From DASZBX01 sp035943635 (GTDB lineage: Bacteria; Actinomycetota; Actinomycetes; Streptomycetales; Catenulisporaceae): a stretch of DNA of 64,000 nt. Position 1 is the stretch's first letter, and each line of letters starts with the position of its first letter. The notes beneath the pieces are model-generated. The model did not search any database and was not told where the DNA came from. It saw only the letters and a list, made by a program, of their open reading frames with translations. This document shows, piece after piece, positions 56,093 to 63,451 of this stretch. The position numbers were made by a program, and so were the translations under genes. Location of the stretch: NCBI GenBank assembly GCA_035943635.1, contig DASZBX010000043.1, positions 13,847 through 77,846 on the forward strand. The letters run 5' to 3'.

Positions 56093-56641
56093 ATGCGCCC
56101 CCAGCACGACGATCACGCCGCCGGACCGGATGACGCCCGCCAGGACAGCGTCGACGTCCTGCTCGCGCAGTGGCGCACCGAACGCCCGGACCTCGACCCG
56201 GCGCCGATGGGCGTGCTGGGCCGGATCTCCCGGGCCGGACGCCTGGTCGAGCAGGAACTGGCCGGGAACTTCGCCGACCACGGCCTGCAGTCCGGCGAGT
56301 TCGACATCCTGGCCACGCTGCGCCGCACCGGCGCCCCGCACCGGCTGACCGCGGGCGCCCTGGCCGGCAGCACCATGGTGACGTCCGGCGCGATCACCAA
56401 CCGGATCGACCGGCTGGTCGCGAAGGATCTGGTGACCAGGCATACCGATCCGGAGAATCGACGCAGCGTCCTGATCACCCTGACCGGCCGCGGAAAGGAA
56501 CTTGTGGACGAGGCGGTCGTCGGCCACCTGGACCGCGAGGCGGGGCTCTTGGAGACACTCGATCCCGACGAGCAACAACACCTCGCGGCGCTGCTGCGCA
56601 AACTCCTCATCGGATTGGGCGACACGGCCGCCGAACACTGA
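56093..56641 (+). CDS. MarR-family repressor
   Basis: A 182-residue winged-helix regulator. Its core (about 35-150) has LQSGEFDILATLRRTGAPHR, the recognition helix region LAGSTMVTSGAITNRIDRLV and the wing TDPENRRSVLITLTGRG. MarR dimers typically release DNA on binding phenolic or toxic ligands. It is divergent from the EamA exporter, with two palindromic sites between them, so it most likely represses both. AAGGAG precedes the ATG. Confidence 0.9.
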   Translation: MRPQHDDHAAGPDDARQDSVDVLLAQWRTERPDLDPAPMGVLGRISRAGRLVEQELAGNFADHGLQSGEFDILATLRRTGAPHRLTAGALAGSTMVTSGAITNRIDRLVAKDLVTRHTDPENRRSVLITLTGRGKELVDEAVVGHLDREAGLLETLDPDEQQHLAALLRKLLIGLGDTAAEH

Positions 56642-56841
56642 TCGGCGATCGTCTGGACGCGACCGCCGCGCTACGGGCCGGAAATGCGCCCTGACCGGCT
56701 AATTTACCGGTAGACTGACCAGCGATCCGCTAGCCCCGGGACACTCGGTCAAGCCCGATGGGGACCCCACAAATCACCGCTCTGCGATACCGGATTGCCG
56801 CACTCGGTAATCCAGAAATCGCCGCGGGGAGGCTGGAGAAC

Positions 56842-57245
56842 ATGGACAGACGACTCGCCGAGGACCTCGCGGCGATCCTTGCCACGACCGGCGATGACCA
56901 CGCGTCCATCGAGCGGCTCGTAGGTGACTAACACCTGCGATACGACCTGTACCAGAGGGCGCTGTCACTCGCCGCGCACGAGGACGATCTCAACGATCTC
57001 CCGTTGCTCCAAGCAGTTCTGCGCGACCCGGACTCCGCGATGGCCAAGGCCGCCGTATCGCAGCACATCCCACCGCGGGAGCCAAGACCAGTCTGCTCGC
57101 CCACGCCACCGGAAGCATCGCCGACGCGCTGCGCAACGCCCCGGCCGAATCCGACGGCCCGACTCCGGAACAGCGCAAAGCTCAGCTCGACGCCGCACTG
57201 GCGACGATGACGCGTCGCTCGTTCACCATGCAGGCGGACGGCTAG
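56842..57245 (+). pseudogene. broken small gene (nonsense codon plus frameshift)
   Basis: An ATG at 56842 with GGAG upstream opens MDRRLAEDLAAILATTGDDH, but an in-frame TAA stands at 56929-56931. The same frame continues with protein-like coding (HLRYDLYQRALSLAAHEDD, LLQAVLRDPDSAMAKAAV) to about 57065. Coding then shifts frame and continues as AKTSLLAHATGSIADALRNA to TMTRRSFTMQADG and a TAG at 57243-57245. The intact protein would be about 134 residues, hydrophilic and helical, of unknown family. Two lesions in 400 bases point to a decayed gene, unless they are sequence errors. Confidence 0.65.
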
Positions 57246-57283
57246 TGCCGTGGCCGGGAAGGGGCGAACATTTCCGGCCTAGC

Positions 57284-58726
57284 TCACCCGGCCGCATCCG
57301 CGTACCGCGCCAGCGCCGCCTCGCGCGCGGCCGGTAGATCGACGATCGGCTTCGGATAGTCCTTACCGATCACACAACCGGCTTCGCGTTGCACGGCCTC
57401 GGGCATGGTCCACGGCTCGGTCAGGTACTTCTCCGGCACTCCGCGCAGCTCCGGAACATATTCGCAGACGTACTTCCCATCCGGGTCGTAGCGCTTCTGA
57501 TGCAACGCAGGGTTGTACAACCGCCGGAACACGGGCTGCGGATCGACTCCCACCGACGCGATCCACTGCCAATTCCCGTTGTTGTTGGCCTGATCCCCGT
57601 CCAAGAGCATCCGCATGAACCAGTTCTCGCCCTCGCGCCAATCAATACCCAGATGCTTGGTCAGAAACGACCCGGCGAGCAGCCGCGCGCGATTGTGCAT
57701 CCAGCCTTCACGCAGCAACTGCCTCATCGCGGCGTCGACCAGCGGATACCCGGTCTTTCCCTGCTGCCACGCAGAAAGCCGGCCCTCGTCCGTGACCCAC
57801 GCCAGCCGGCCGCCGCGGTACCGCTCCTGGAACTCCGTCCGTGCGGTCTCCGGGTAGTGATACTGCACATGGTGATAGAAATCGCGCCAACACAGCTGCC
57901 GATGGAACGCCGCCGCGCCCTCGCTCCCGCCGACCTCGTTGCCACCGCCGCCCTTGGCCAACGCCGCCTCGATCGCGCGCGGCGACAAGCAGCCGAAGTG
58001 CAGGTACGCGGACAACTTCGAAGTCCCGTCGACGCCGGGAACATCATGCAAATCAGCGTACTCATGGACCGGGCCGTCCAGGAACCAGGCCAGCCGCGCC
58101 GCCGCCTCGGTCTCGCCGCCGGGTTGCGGGTCGGTCACCTCCTGCCGCAGGCCGAGTTCCTCCAGCGACGGGATGCTCCCGCGCCCCTTGCCCGTGAACC
58201 CGCTCGGCATCGACATCTCGTCCGGCGCGGCCAGCACCGCGCGGCGGGGCAGGTCGAGCCAGCGCTTATAGAACGGGCTGAACACCGAATACGGCCCGCC
58301 GCCGGACTTCGTGCGCACGCCCGTCACGTCGTCGGCGACCGTCAGCCCGGGAAACGCCCGCTCGGCGATCCCGGCGGCCTCCAGCGCGCCGTGCACGGAC
58401 TTCCCGCGGCTGCGCGCGAACGGCGTCATGTCGCGGCTGAAGTACACCTCGTCCGCGCCGGCCTCCCGGGCCAGCTCGACCAGCCCCTCCTCCGGCCGCT
58501 GCCGCCGGACCACCAGCCGCGCGCCGCGATCGCGCAGGCCGCGGTCGAGATCGTGCAGGCTCTCCAGCAGGAACTGGGTGCGCGGGCCCGAGGCGTGCCG
58601 GCCGGCCAGCAGCCGGTCGTCGAAGCAGAACACCGGGATCACCTGCTCATGCGCGCGCACGGCCGCGTCGAGCGCCGGATGGTCCGCCAGGCGGAGGTCT
58701 CGTCTGAACCACAGCAGCGCCGTCAT
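57284..58726 (-). CDS. phrB: deoxyribodipyrimidine photolyase
   Basis: A 480-residue class I CPD photolyase/cryptochrome-family enzyme that uses blue light and FADH- to split pyrimidine dimers. The N-terminal antenna domain starts TALLWFRRDLRLADHPALDA. The FAD-binding domain has TSKLSAYLHFGCLSPR, LCWRDFYHH, GYPLVDAAMRQLLREGWMHN and DGDQANNNGNWQWIASVG. All the usual FAD-contacting motifs are present. It is monocistronic and transcribed away from the sigma/GH128 gene, with a hairpin between them. Confidence 0.93.
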   Translation of the reverse strand: MTALLWFRRDLRLADHPALDAAVRAHEQVIPVFCFDDRLLAGRHASGPRTQFLLESLHDLDRGLRDRGARLVVRRQRPEEGLVELAREAGADEVYFSRDMTPFARSRGKSVHGALEAAGIAERAFPGLTVADDVTGVRTKSGGGPYSVFSPFYKRWLDLPRRAVLAAPDEMSMPSGFTGKGRGSIPSLEELGLRQEVTDPQPGGETEAAARLAWFLDGPVHEYADLHDVPGVDGTSKLSAYLHFGCLSPRAIEAALAKGGGGNEVGGSEGAAAFHRQLCWRDFYHHVQYHYPETARTEFQERYRGGRLAWVTDEGRLSAWQQGKTGYPLVDAAMRQLLREGWMHNRARLLAGSFLTKHLGIDWREGENWFMRMLLDGDQANNNGNWQWIASVGVDPQPVFRRLYNPALHQKRYDPDGKYVCEYVPELRGVPEKYLTEPWTMPEAVQREAGCVIGKDYPKPIVDLPAAREAALARYADAAG

Positions 58727-58744
58727 GGGGAACGAGACTATCGG

Positions 58745-58788
58745 CTCCCGCGCCGACCGAGACCCTCATCAACCGGTCGGCGCGGGAG
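58745..58788 (-). terminator. hairpin terminator of the sigma/GH128 gene
   Basis: A perfect 15-base-pair stem, CTCCCGCGCCGACCG (58745-58759) with CGGTCGGCGCGGGAG (58774-58788), encloses a 14-base loop. It begins four bases after the stop of the minus-strand gene at 58792 and lies just upstream of phrB, which continues on the same strand, so it should insulate the two genes. Confidence 0.75.
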
Positions 58789-58791
58789 GAT

Positions 58792-60951
58792 TCACTCTCC
58801 GGCGGCGATGTACGCGCTCCCCATCGGGGTCGGCGCGCCGCCTGGAGAAAACAACCCGGTCTGCCCGGGGGTGGTCGCCGGGAACGCGAACCACGAGTAG
58901 CGCTGGATCCAGCTCAGGCCCTGCAGCATCTTCGCCGACGAGGTGACGAACGCCGCCTGCTGCTGCGCGGTCGGGTACGACGTGCCGCCGGAGAAGTCGA
59001 TCAGCGCGTATTCGGTCAGCCAGATCGGCAGGCCGTAGCGGGTGTGGATGGCTTGCAGGTACTGCTCCAGCTGACTGGTCGCGGCGGCCGGGCCGAAGTC
59101 CGAGCCGTACCAGTGCACTGTGATGAAGTCGACCCGGTAGCCCTTGCTGCGCGCGCCCTGCATGAACTGGTCCAGCCAGCCGCCGGGCGTCGCCGCGCCG
59201 CTGGCCACCGACGGGCTGCCCAGCTCCAGGCCGGTGGACATCAGCTGCGGCCACAGCGCGAGGGCCTGCTGCGGGGTCATGTTCGCCTGGCTGGACATGT
59301 CCGGCTCGTTGAAGCCGAGCAGCGCGCCGCTGGTGCTGTCCTGCTTGGCCGTGGCCAGGTTGCCGGTCGTGACCGAGGCCGCGCCCCAGATCATCGGCAC
59401 GAACTGGACCCCGGCCGGCGCCGTGATCCCGGAGTGGTCGGCGCCCCAGGTGTAGAACCAGGAGACCCCTGATTCCCGGAACGCGGTCTCGCTGCCGCTG
59501 AAACTCCAGGTCGCCGCGCCCTTCTTCGCCGAGGTCGTGGCCTTGGGCGGGACCACGACGGCGGGCTGGGTGGTCGGCGGGAGCGTCGTGGGCGCCACGG
59601 TCGTCGGCAGCGGCGTGGTGACGGTCGCCGACGGCAGGACCAGCGGGGCCCGGCTCGCGGCCAACGGCGAGGAACTCGCCGAGGGCGCCGGGCTCGGCGA
59701 CGAATTGCCGGTGTTCAACGCCACCACGGATCCCGTCCCCACCACGGCCAGTGCGCACGCCACGCCCACGACCTTGCCGAGGGAGAACGTGTGCGCGGCC
59801 TTCATCGCGTGGCCGCCGTGCTTGGCCGCCGCGCGGGTCGGTCCGGACGGGTGGGCCAGGTGCGAGGTGTCCGGCGTCTGTGCTGGCGAGCTCGAATATC
59901 CCTGCGGGGTGGCCGATTGGGTCCCGGCTTGGGCGTGGGCTTGAGCCTGCGTCTGCGCCGGGGCCTGGCTCGCGGAGTGGCCGCCGTACTGGCTGCCGTA
60001 GTTGCCACCACCACCGCTGTACTGGCTCTGGCTGCCGAACTGGCCGGCGTAGTGACCGCCCTGCGTGGCCTGGCCGGGTATCGAGCCGGGAGTCAGAGTC
60101 GCACCGGGCGCGGCCGCGGACCCGTGCAGGGCGGGCGCGGCGCTGGTCGAGTGCAGCAGGAAGAGCAACGTGCTGCTCGCCACCACCGGCACCAGCCCGA
60201 CCCCGGCGAGCAGGCCCTCCGCCGGGACGAGTTCCCGTGCGCAGGCAAGGCATTGCGGGCACTCGCGCACGTGCCGGTTCAGCCGCTTGCGCCACAGCGG
60301 GCCGGGCACGTGGTCCCACGCCCGGGTCTGCGCTTCCAGGCCGGTACACCGCGGCGTGTGGTTGAGCGCGCGCACGACGGTCCGGGCCCCGTCCAGCTGC
60401 TGCTTCATCCGCTGCACCCGGACCGCGGCGTGCTGCGGGGTGACCTCCAGCGCGGCCGCGAGCTCGCTGCGTTCCAGGGTCCCGGCCGCCTCCTGCCACC
60501 ACAGGCCGAGCAGTTCGCGGTCCGCCTCGTCCAGCCACCGGGTCGCCTCGGCCACCTCGCGCCGCTGCCCGGTCAGGCCGAGCCGCAGGATGCACAGGTC
60601 CACGAAGTCGGCCTGCGGGTCGGCCGGCTCCGGCGCGGCGTCCAGGGCCGCGGTGCGCGGGGCCTGGGCCCGGTCGGCCAGGTGCCAGCGCACCTGCCGG
60701 ATCGCCACCGCGGCCACCCAGGACCGGAACGCCGAGGGGTCGCGCACCTGCGGCAGCCCGCGCAGCACGCGCAGCATCGTCTCCTGCACGAGGTCGTCCG
60801 TGTCGGCGTGGCCGCCGAGGCCGTGGCCGACGATGTTGTAGACCAGCGGCAGGCTGAACTCCAGCAGCGCGTCGACCGCCGCCGGGTCGCCGGCCTGCCC
60901 GGCCAGCACCAGGTCTACGGGCGGACCGCCGCCGTGTCGTGAAACGCCCAT
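58792..60951 (-). CDS. ECF sigma factor - zinc finger - membrane - GH128-like glucanase fusion
   Basis: A 719-residue multidomain protein. Region 2 of an ECF sigma factor lies at about 25-92 (ADTDDLVQETMLRVLRGL, FRSWVAAVAIRQVRWHL) and region 4 at about 128-192 (LDEADRELLGLWWQEAAGTL). An HX3CX2C zinc motif as in anti-sigma domains follows at His227/Cys231/Cys234. Hydrophobic segments lie at about 248-267 and 391-412, separated by a Gly/Ser/Gln/Tyr-rich linker; a Ser/Thr/Pro stalk runs from 415 to 470. The C-terminus (about 478-719) is a GH128/Asl1-like glycosidase domain with GFNEPD (Glu549) and WLTEYAL (Glu647) as the likely acid/base and nucleophile, plus ITVHWYG. The ATG at 60951 has AGGAG upstream. 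It is divergent from a thaumatin-like gene. Confidence 0.9.
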   Translation of the reverse strand: MGVSRHGGGPPVDLVLAGQAGDPAAVDALLEFSLPLVYNIVGHGLGGHADTDDLVQETMLRVLRGLPQVRDPSAFRSWVAAVAIRQVRWHLADRAQAPRTAALDAAPEPADPQADFVDLCILRLGLTGQRREVAEATRWLDEADRELLGLWWQEAAGTLERSELAAALEVTPQHAAVRVQRMKQQLDGARTVVRALNHTPRCTGLEAQTRAWDHVPGPLWRKRLNRHVRECPQCLACARELVPAEGLLAGVGLVPVVASSTLLFLLHSTSAAPALHGSAAAPGATLTPGSIPGQATQGGHYAGQFGSQSQYSGGGGNYGSQYGGHSASQAPAQTQAQAHAQAGTQSATPQGYSSSPAQTPDTSHLAHPSGPTRAAAKHGGHAMKAAHTFSLGKVVGVACALAVVGTGSVVALNTGNSSPSPAPSASSSPLAASRAPLVLPSATVTTPLPTTVAPTTLPPTTQPAVVVPPKATTSAKKGAATWSFSGSETAFRESGVSWFYTWGADHSGITAPAGVQFVPMIWGAASVTTGNLATAKQDSTSGALLGFNEPDMSSQANMTPQQALALWPQLMSTGLELGSPSVASGAATPGGWLDQFMQGARSKGYRVDFITVHWYGSDFGPAAATSQLEQYLQAIHTRYGLPIWLTEYALIDFSGGTSYPTAQQQAAFVTSSAKMLQGLSWIQRYSWFAFPATTPGQTGLFSPGGAPTPMGSAYIAAGE

Positions 60952-61176
60952 CGTGCTTGGCTCCTCATGCTGTCCCGCGCGCCGTGACAGGTGCACGGAA
61001 TCTACCTCGTCGGTGAGTAGACAGCCCAGGCATCGTACCGATAACACAAATCTGGAAGATTTTGCCGAGTCCGTTCCTTCTGCTCCGGAGTTTTCTGTTA
61101 TCCGAGGTCCGAACCGCCGCACTCCGTATCGGCGGCAACGGTCCGGGCCCGGCCCGACGATGTGTGGAGTGAGTAC
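60952..61176. promoter_or_regulatory. divergent promoter region with 15-bp palindrome
   Basis: 225 bases separate the sigma/GH128 and thaumatin-like genes. The middle is AT-rich and contains a perfect palindrome, AAATCT-GGA-AGATTT (61048-61062), flanked by an inverted pair GATAACA (61040-61046) and TGTTATC (61096-61102). The symmetry suits a regulator acting on both genes. I could not fix an ECF-type -35/-10 pair by eye. Confidence 0.5.
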
Positions 61177-62253
61177 ATGAGCGGCAGTCGCGGACGGGAA
61201 CGGAACAGACCAACGGCAACGGGCGGCAGGACCGGGAGACGGGCCGTGATCGCGGTGGCCGCTTGCCTGGTCGTCCTCGGGGGGCTGCTCATCGCGCAGA
61301 ATCTCAGCTCCGGCAATGGTTCCGCTCCGGGCACGCAGGCCGCGGCGGCCGGGGTGACTGCGAGTGGTAGCGCGTCGTCGCTCGTCCTGCCCTCGGCGGC
61401 GGCTGCGTCCGGGTCGGCCTCGGGTTCGGCCAGTGCCACGGCTTCCGCCTCCGTCACCCCGACGGCAACCGCCACCACGGCCACGCCCTCGGCCAGCCCG
61501 AAGCCGACCGGCAAAACGGCCTCCGGTTCGGTCCCGGTCGCGGGCGCCGGGCAGCGCACGTTGACCATGACCAACCGCTTGCAGCAGACCATCTGGCCCG
61601 CGGTGGCCGCGGACCCGAACCATCCGGTCGCCGCGACCGGATGGGTGCTCGCCCCCGGCGCAAGCCTGACCATCGTGATCCCGGACCACTGGGACGTGCG
61701 GGTCTGGGCGCGCACCGGCTGCGTGTTCAACTCCTCCGGCACCGGGCACTGCGTGACCGGCGACTGCCAGGGCAAGTTCCAGTGCGGCTCGACCTGGGGC
61801 GAGTTCCCGGACACCCTGGCCGAGTTCAACCTGAACGCGTGGAACGGCATGGACTTCTACGACGTGAGCCTGGTCGAGGGCAACAACCTGCCGATGTGGA
61901 TCAACAGCAGCGGCGGCCAGTCGACCGACAAGATCAACGCGAACGGCTGCTCGGCGGCCGGATGCACCAAGAACGCCAACGAGACCTGCCCCGCGGCGCT
62001 GCAACGCACGTATGGGGGTCAGGTCGTGGCCTGCCTGAGCTCGTGCCTGGCCCTGGGCGGCGACCAGATGTGCTGCCAGGGCGCCTACGTGAGCCGCACC
62101 GCGTGCGACCCGACCACCTGGCCGGTCGATTCGGCGGCGGTGTTCAAGAAGGCAGAGCCGTTCGCCTACTCGTATGTCGACGATGATGCGACCAGCGTGC
62201 TCACCTGCACCGGTGAGTGCAATTACCGGATCACGTGGGGTACCAGCTCCTGA
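61177..62253 (+). CDS. thaumatin-like (PR-5 family) membrane-anchored or secreted protein
   Basis: A 358-residue protein. An N-terminal signal anchor (about 22-41, after RRAV) is followed by a long Ala/Ser/Thr-rich stalk (about 45-125) and a thaumatin domain (about 127-358). The family signature is met exactly by GTGHCVTGDCQGKFQC (188-203). TLAEFNLNAWNGMDFYDVSLVEG and CPAALQ are also typical, and 14 cysteines could form the family's disulfides. Plant PR-5 proteins bind beta-1,3-glucan and inhibit fungi. Thaumatin domains are uncommon in bacteria. The ATG at 61177 has GGAG seven bases upstream. It is divergent from the sigma/GH128 fusion. Confidence 0.9.
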   Translation: MSGSRGRERNRPTATGGRTGRRAVIAVAACLVVLGGLLIAQNLSSGNGSAPGTQAAAAGVTASGSASSLVLPSAAAASGSASGSASATASASVTPTATATTATPSASPKPTGKTASGSVPVAGAGQRTLTMTNRLQQTIWPAVAADPNHPVAATGWVLAPGASLTIVIPDHWDVRVWARTGCVFNSSGTGHCVTGDCQGKFQCGSTWGEFPDTLAEFNLNAWNGMDFYDVSLVEGNNLPMWINSSGGQSTDKINANGCSAAGCTKNANETCPAALQRTYGGQVVACLSSCLALGGDQMCCQGAYVSRTACDPTTWPVDSAAVFKKAEPFAYSYVDDDATSVLTCTGECNYRITWGTSS

Positions 62254-62278
62254 TCGGGTTCGCTGCGGGTTGTCTGTG

Positions 62279-62350
62279 CTGTCAGGGCTGTCAGGGCTGC
62301 CTGGGCTGTCTGTCCTGCCTGGGCTATCCGTCCTGTCCGCGCTGTCCGCG
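62279..62350. repeat. 9-bp tandem repeat between convergent stops
   Basis: Eight consecutive 9-base units, degenerate copies of CTGTCNGGG (for example CTGTCAGGG twice, CTGCCTGGG twice, CTGTCCGCG twice), fill exactly 62279-62350. The array starts 25 bases after the thaumatin-like stop and ends at the PPK2 stop codon. It is not translated in either real gene. Confidence 0.8.
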
Positions 62351-63451
62351 CTACGCCTGGGCCAGGTCCGGCGGCCCGATGATCAGCGGATCGGGCTTGC
62401 CTACCACCTCCGGGTCCTTGTCGGCGTAGTCGACCAGCGACAGCAGATGCCGCATCGCCTCCAGCCGGGCCAGCCGCTTGCCGTTGCTGTTGACCACGGT
62501 CCACGGAGCGTAGGACGTGTTCGTCGCGGCGAACATCGCCTCCTTCGCGGCGGTGTACTCGTTCCACTTGTCCAGCGACGCCAGGTCCGTCGGGCTCAGC
62601 TTCCACCGGCGGACCGGGTCGACCCGGCGGATCACGAACCGGGTCAGCTGCTCCGAACGGGCGACCGAGAACCAGAACTTGACCAGCAGGATGCCGTCCT
62701 CGACCAGTAGCCGCTCGAATTCGGGCGCCTGGCGCAGGAACAACCGGTACTCGTCGTCGGTGCAGAAGCCCATCACCGGCTCGACCCCGGCGCGGTTGTA
62801 CCAGGACCGGTCGAAGAGCACGATCTCGCCTGCGGAGGGCAGGTGGGTGACGTAGCGCTGGAAGTACCACTCGGTGCGTTCCTGCCGGTTCGGCTTGGCC
62901 AGCGCCACCACCCGGGTCCCACGCGGGTTCAGGTGCTCGATGAACCGCTTGATCGTGCCGCCCTTGCCGGCCGCGTCCCGGCCCTCGCAGACGACCACGA
63001 TCCGGGCTTTCGTCGCCTTCACCCAGTTCTGGAGCTTCAGCAGCTCGATCTGCAGGGCACGCTTGGCCGGGTCGTATTCTTCGCGGCGCAGGAGTTGGTC
63101 GTAGGGGTAGTCCTCACGCCAGGTGTCCACCTCACGGCCGTCCGGGCGAACGAGGACCGGGTCGTAGCCGTCCGGGTAGGTGACCTTGAGGCCGGACGGC
63201 CACATCTGGGAGTCGGCCCACTCGCTCAGCGTGCCATCGATCGACGCCAGGTCCACCAGCGGCGCTTGGACTCGGCCGGAGCCGGTGAGTGCCGGGGTTC
63301 TGGGCGTTGCAGGCGCCTCGGACGGTCCCGAGGCTGAGGGCGAGGCCGAGGCCGAGGCCGAGGCAGAGGCAGAGTTCGAGGCCGAGGTCGAGGTCGATTC
63401 TGCCGCCGTTCCTGATATCGATGCCGATTCCGATGTCCCCGCGGCGTCCAT
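62351..63451 (-). CDS. ppk2: polyphosphate kinase 2 (PPK2 family)
   Basis: A 366-residue kinase that transfers phosphate between polyphosphate and nucleotides. The PPK2 domain (about 95-345) has Walker A CEGRDAAGKGGTIKRF, a lid region with NPRGTRVVALAKPN, Walker B GEIVLFDRSWYNRAGVEPVM and RRWKLSPTDLASLDKW. The first 60 residues are a Ser/Ala dipeptide-repeat tail encoded by hexanucleotide repeats, not part of the enzyme. The ATG at 63451 has GGGAG four bases upstream; an ATG five codons earlier (63466) lacks one. The direction of the reaction cannot be told from sequence. Confidence 0.9.
   Translation of the reverse strand: MDAAGTSESASISGTAAESTSTSASNSASASASASASPSASGPSEAPATPRTPALTGSGRVQAPLVDLASIDGTLSEWADSQMWPSGLKVTYPDGYDPVLVRPDGREVDTWREDYPYDQLLRREEYDPAKRALQIELLKLQNWVKATKARIVVVCEGRDAAGKGGTIKRFIEHLNPRGTRVVALAKPNRQERTEWYFQRYVTHLPSAGEIVLFDRSWYNRAGVEPVMGFCTDDEYRLFLRQAPEFERLLVEDGILLVKFWFSVARSEQLTRFVIRRVDPVRRWKLSPTDLASLDKWNEYTAAKEAMFAATNTSYAPWTVVNSNGKRLARLEAMRHLLSLVDYADKDPEVVGKPDPLIIGPPDLAQA
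63331..63396. repeat. AGGCCG hexanucleotide repeat in ppk2
   Basis: Eleven consecutive six-base units, mostly AGGCCG with variants AGGCAG and AGGTCG, encode the Ser-Ala/Ser-Thr dipeptide repeats near the N-terminus of PPK2. Slippage here would change tail length by two residues without breaking the frame. Confidence 0.85.

Noticed and set aside
60952..62004. Upstream extension of the sigma/GH128 frame to about 1070 codons
   Set aside because: The extra 350 codons are the antisense of the thaumatin-like gene and intergenic DNA. The ATG at 60951 has a proper ribosome-binding site and starts the sigma domain.
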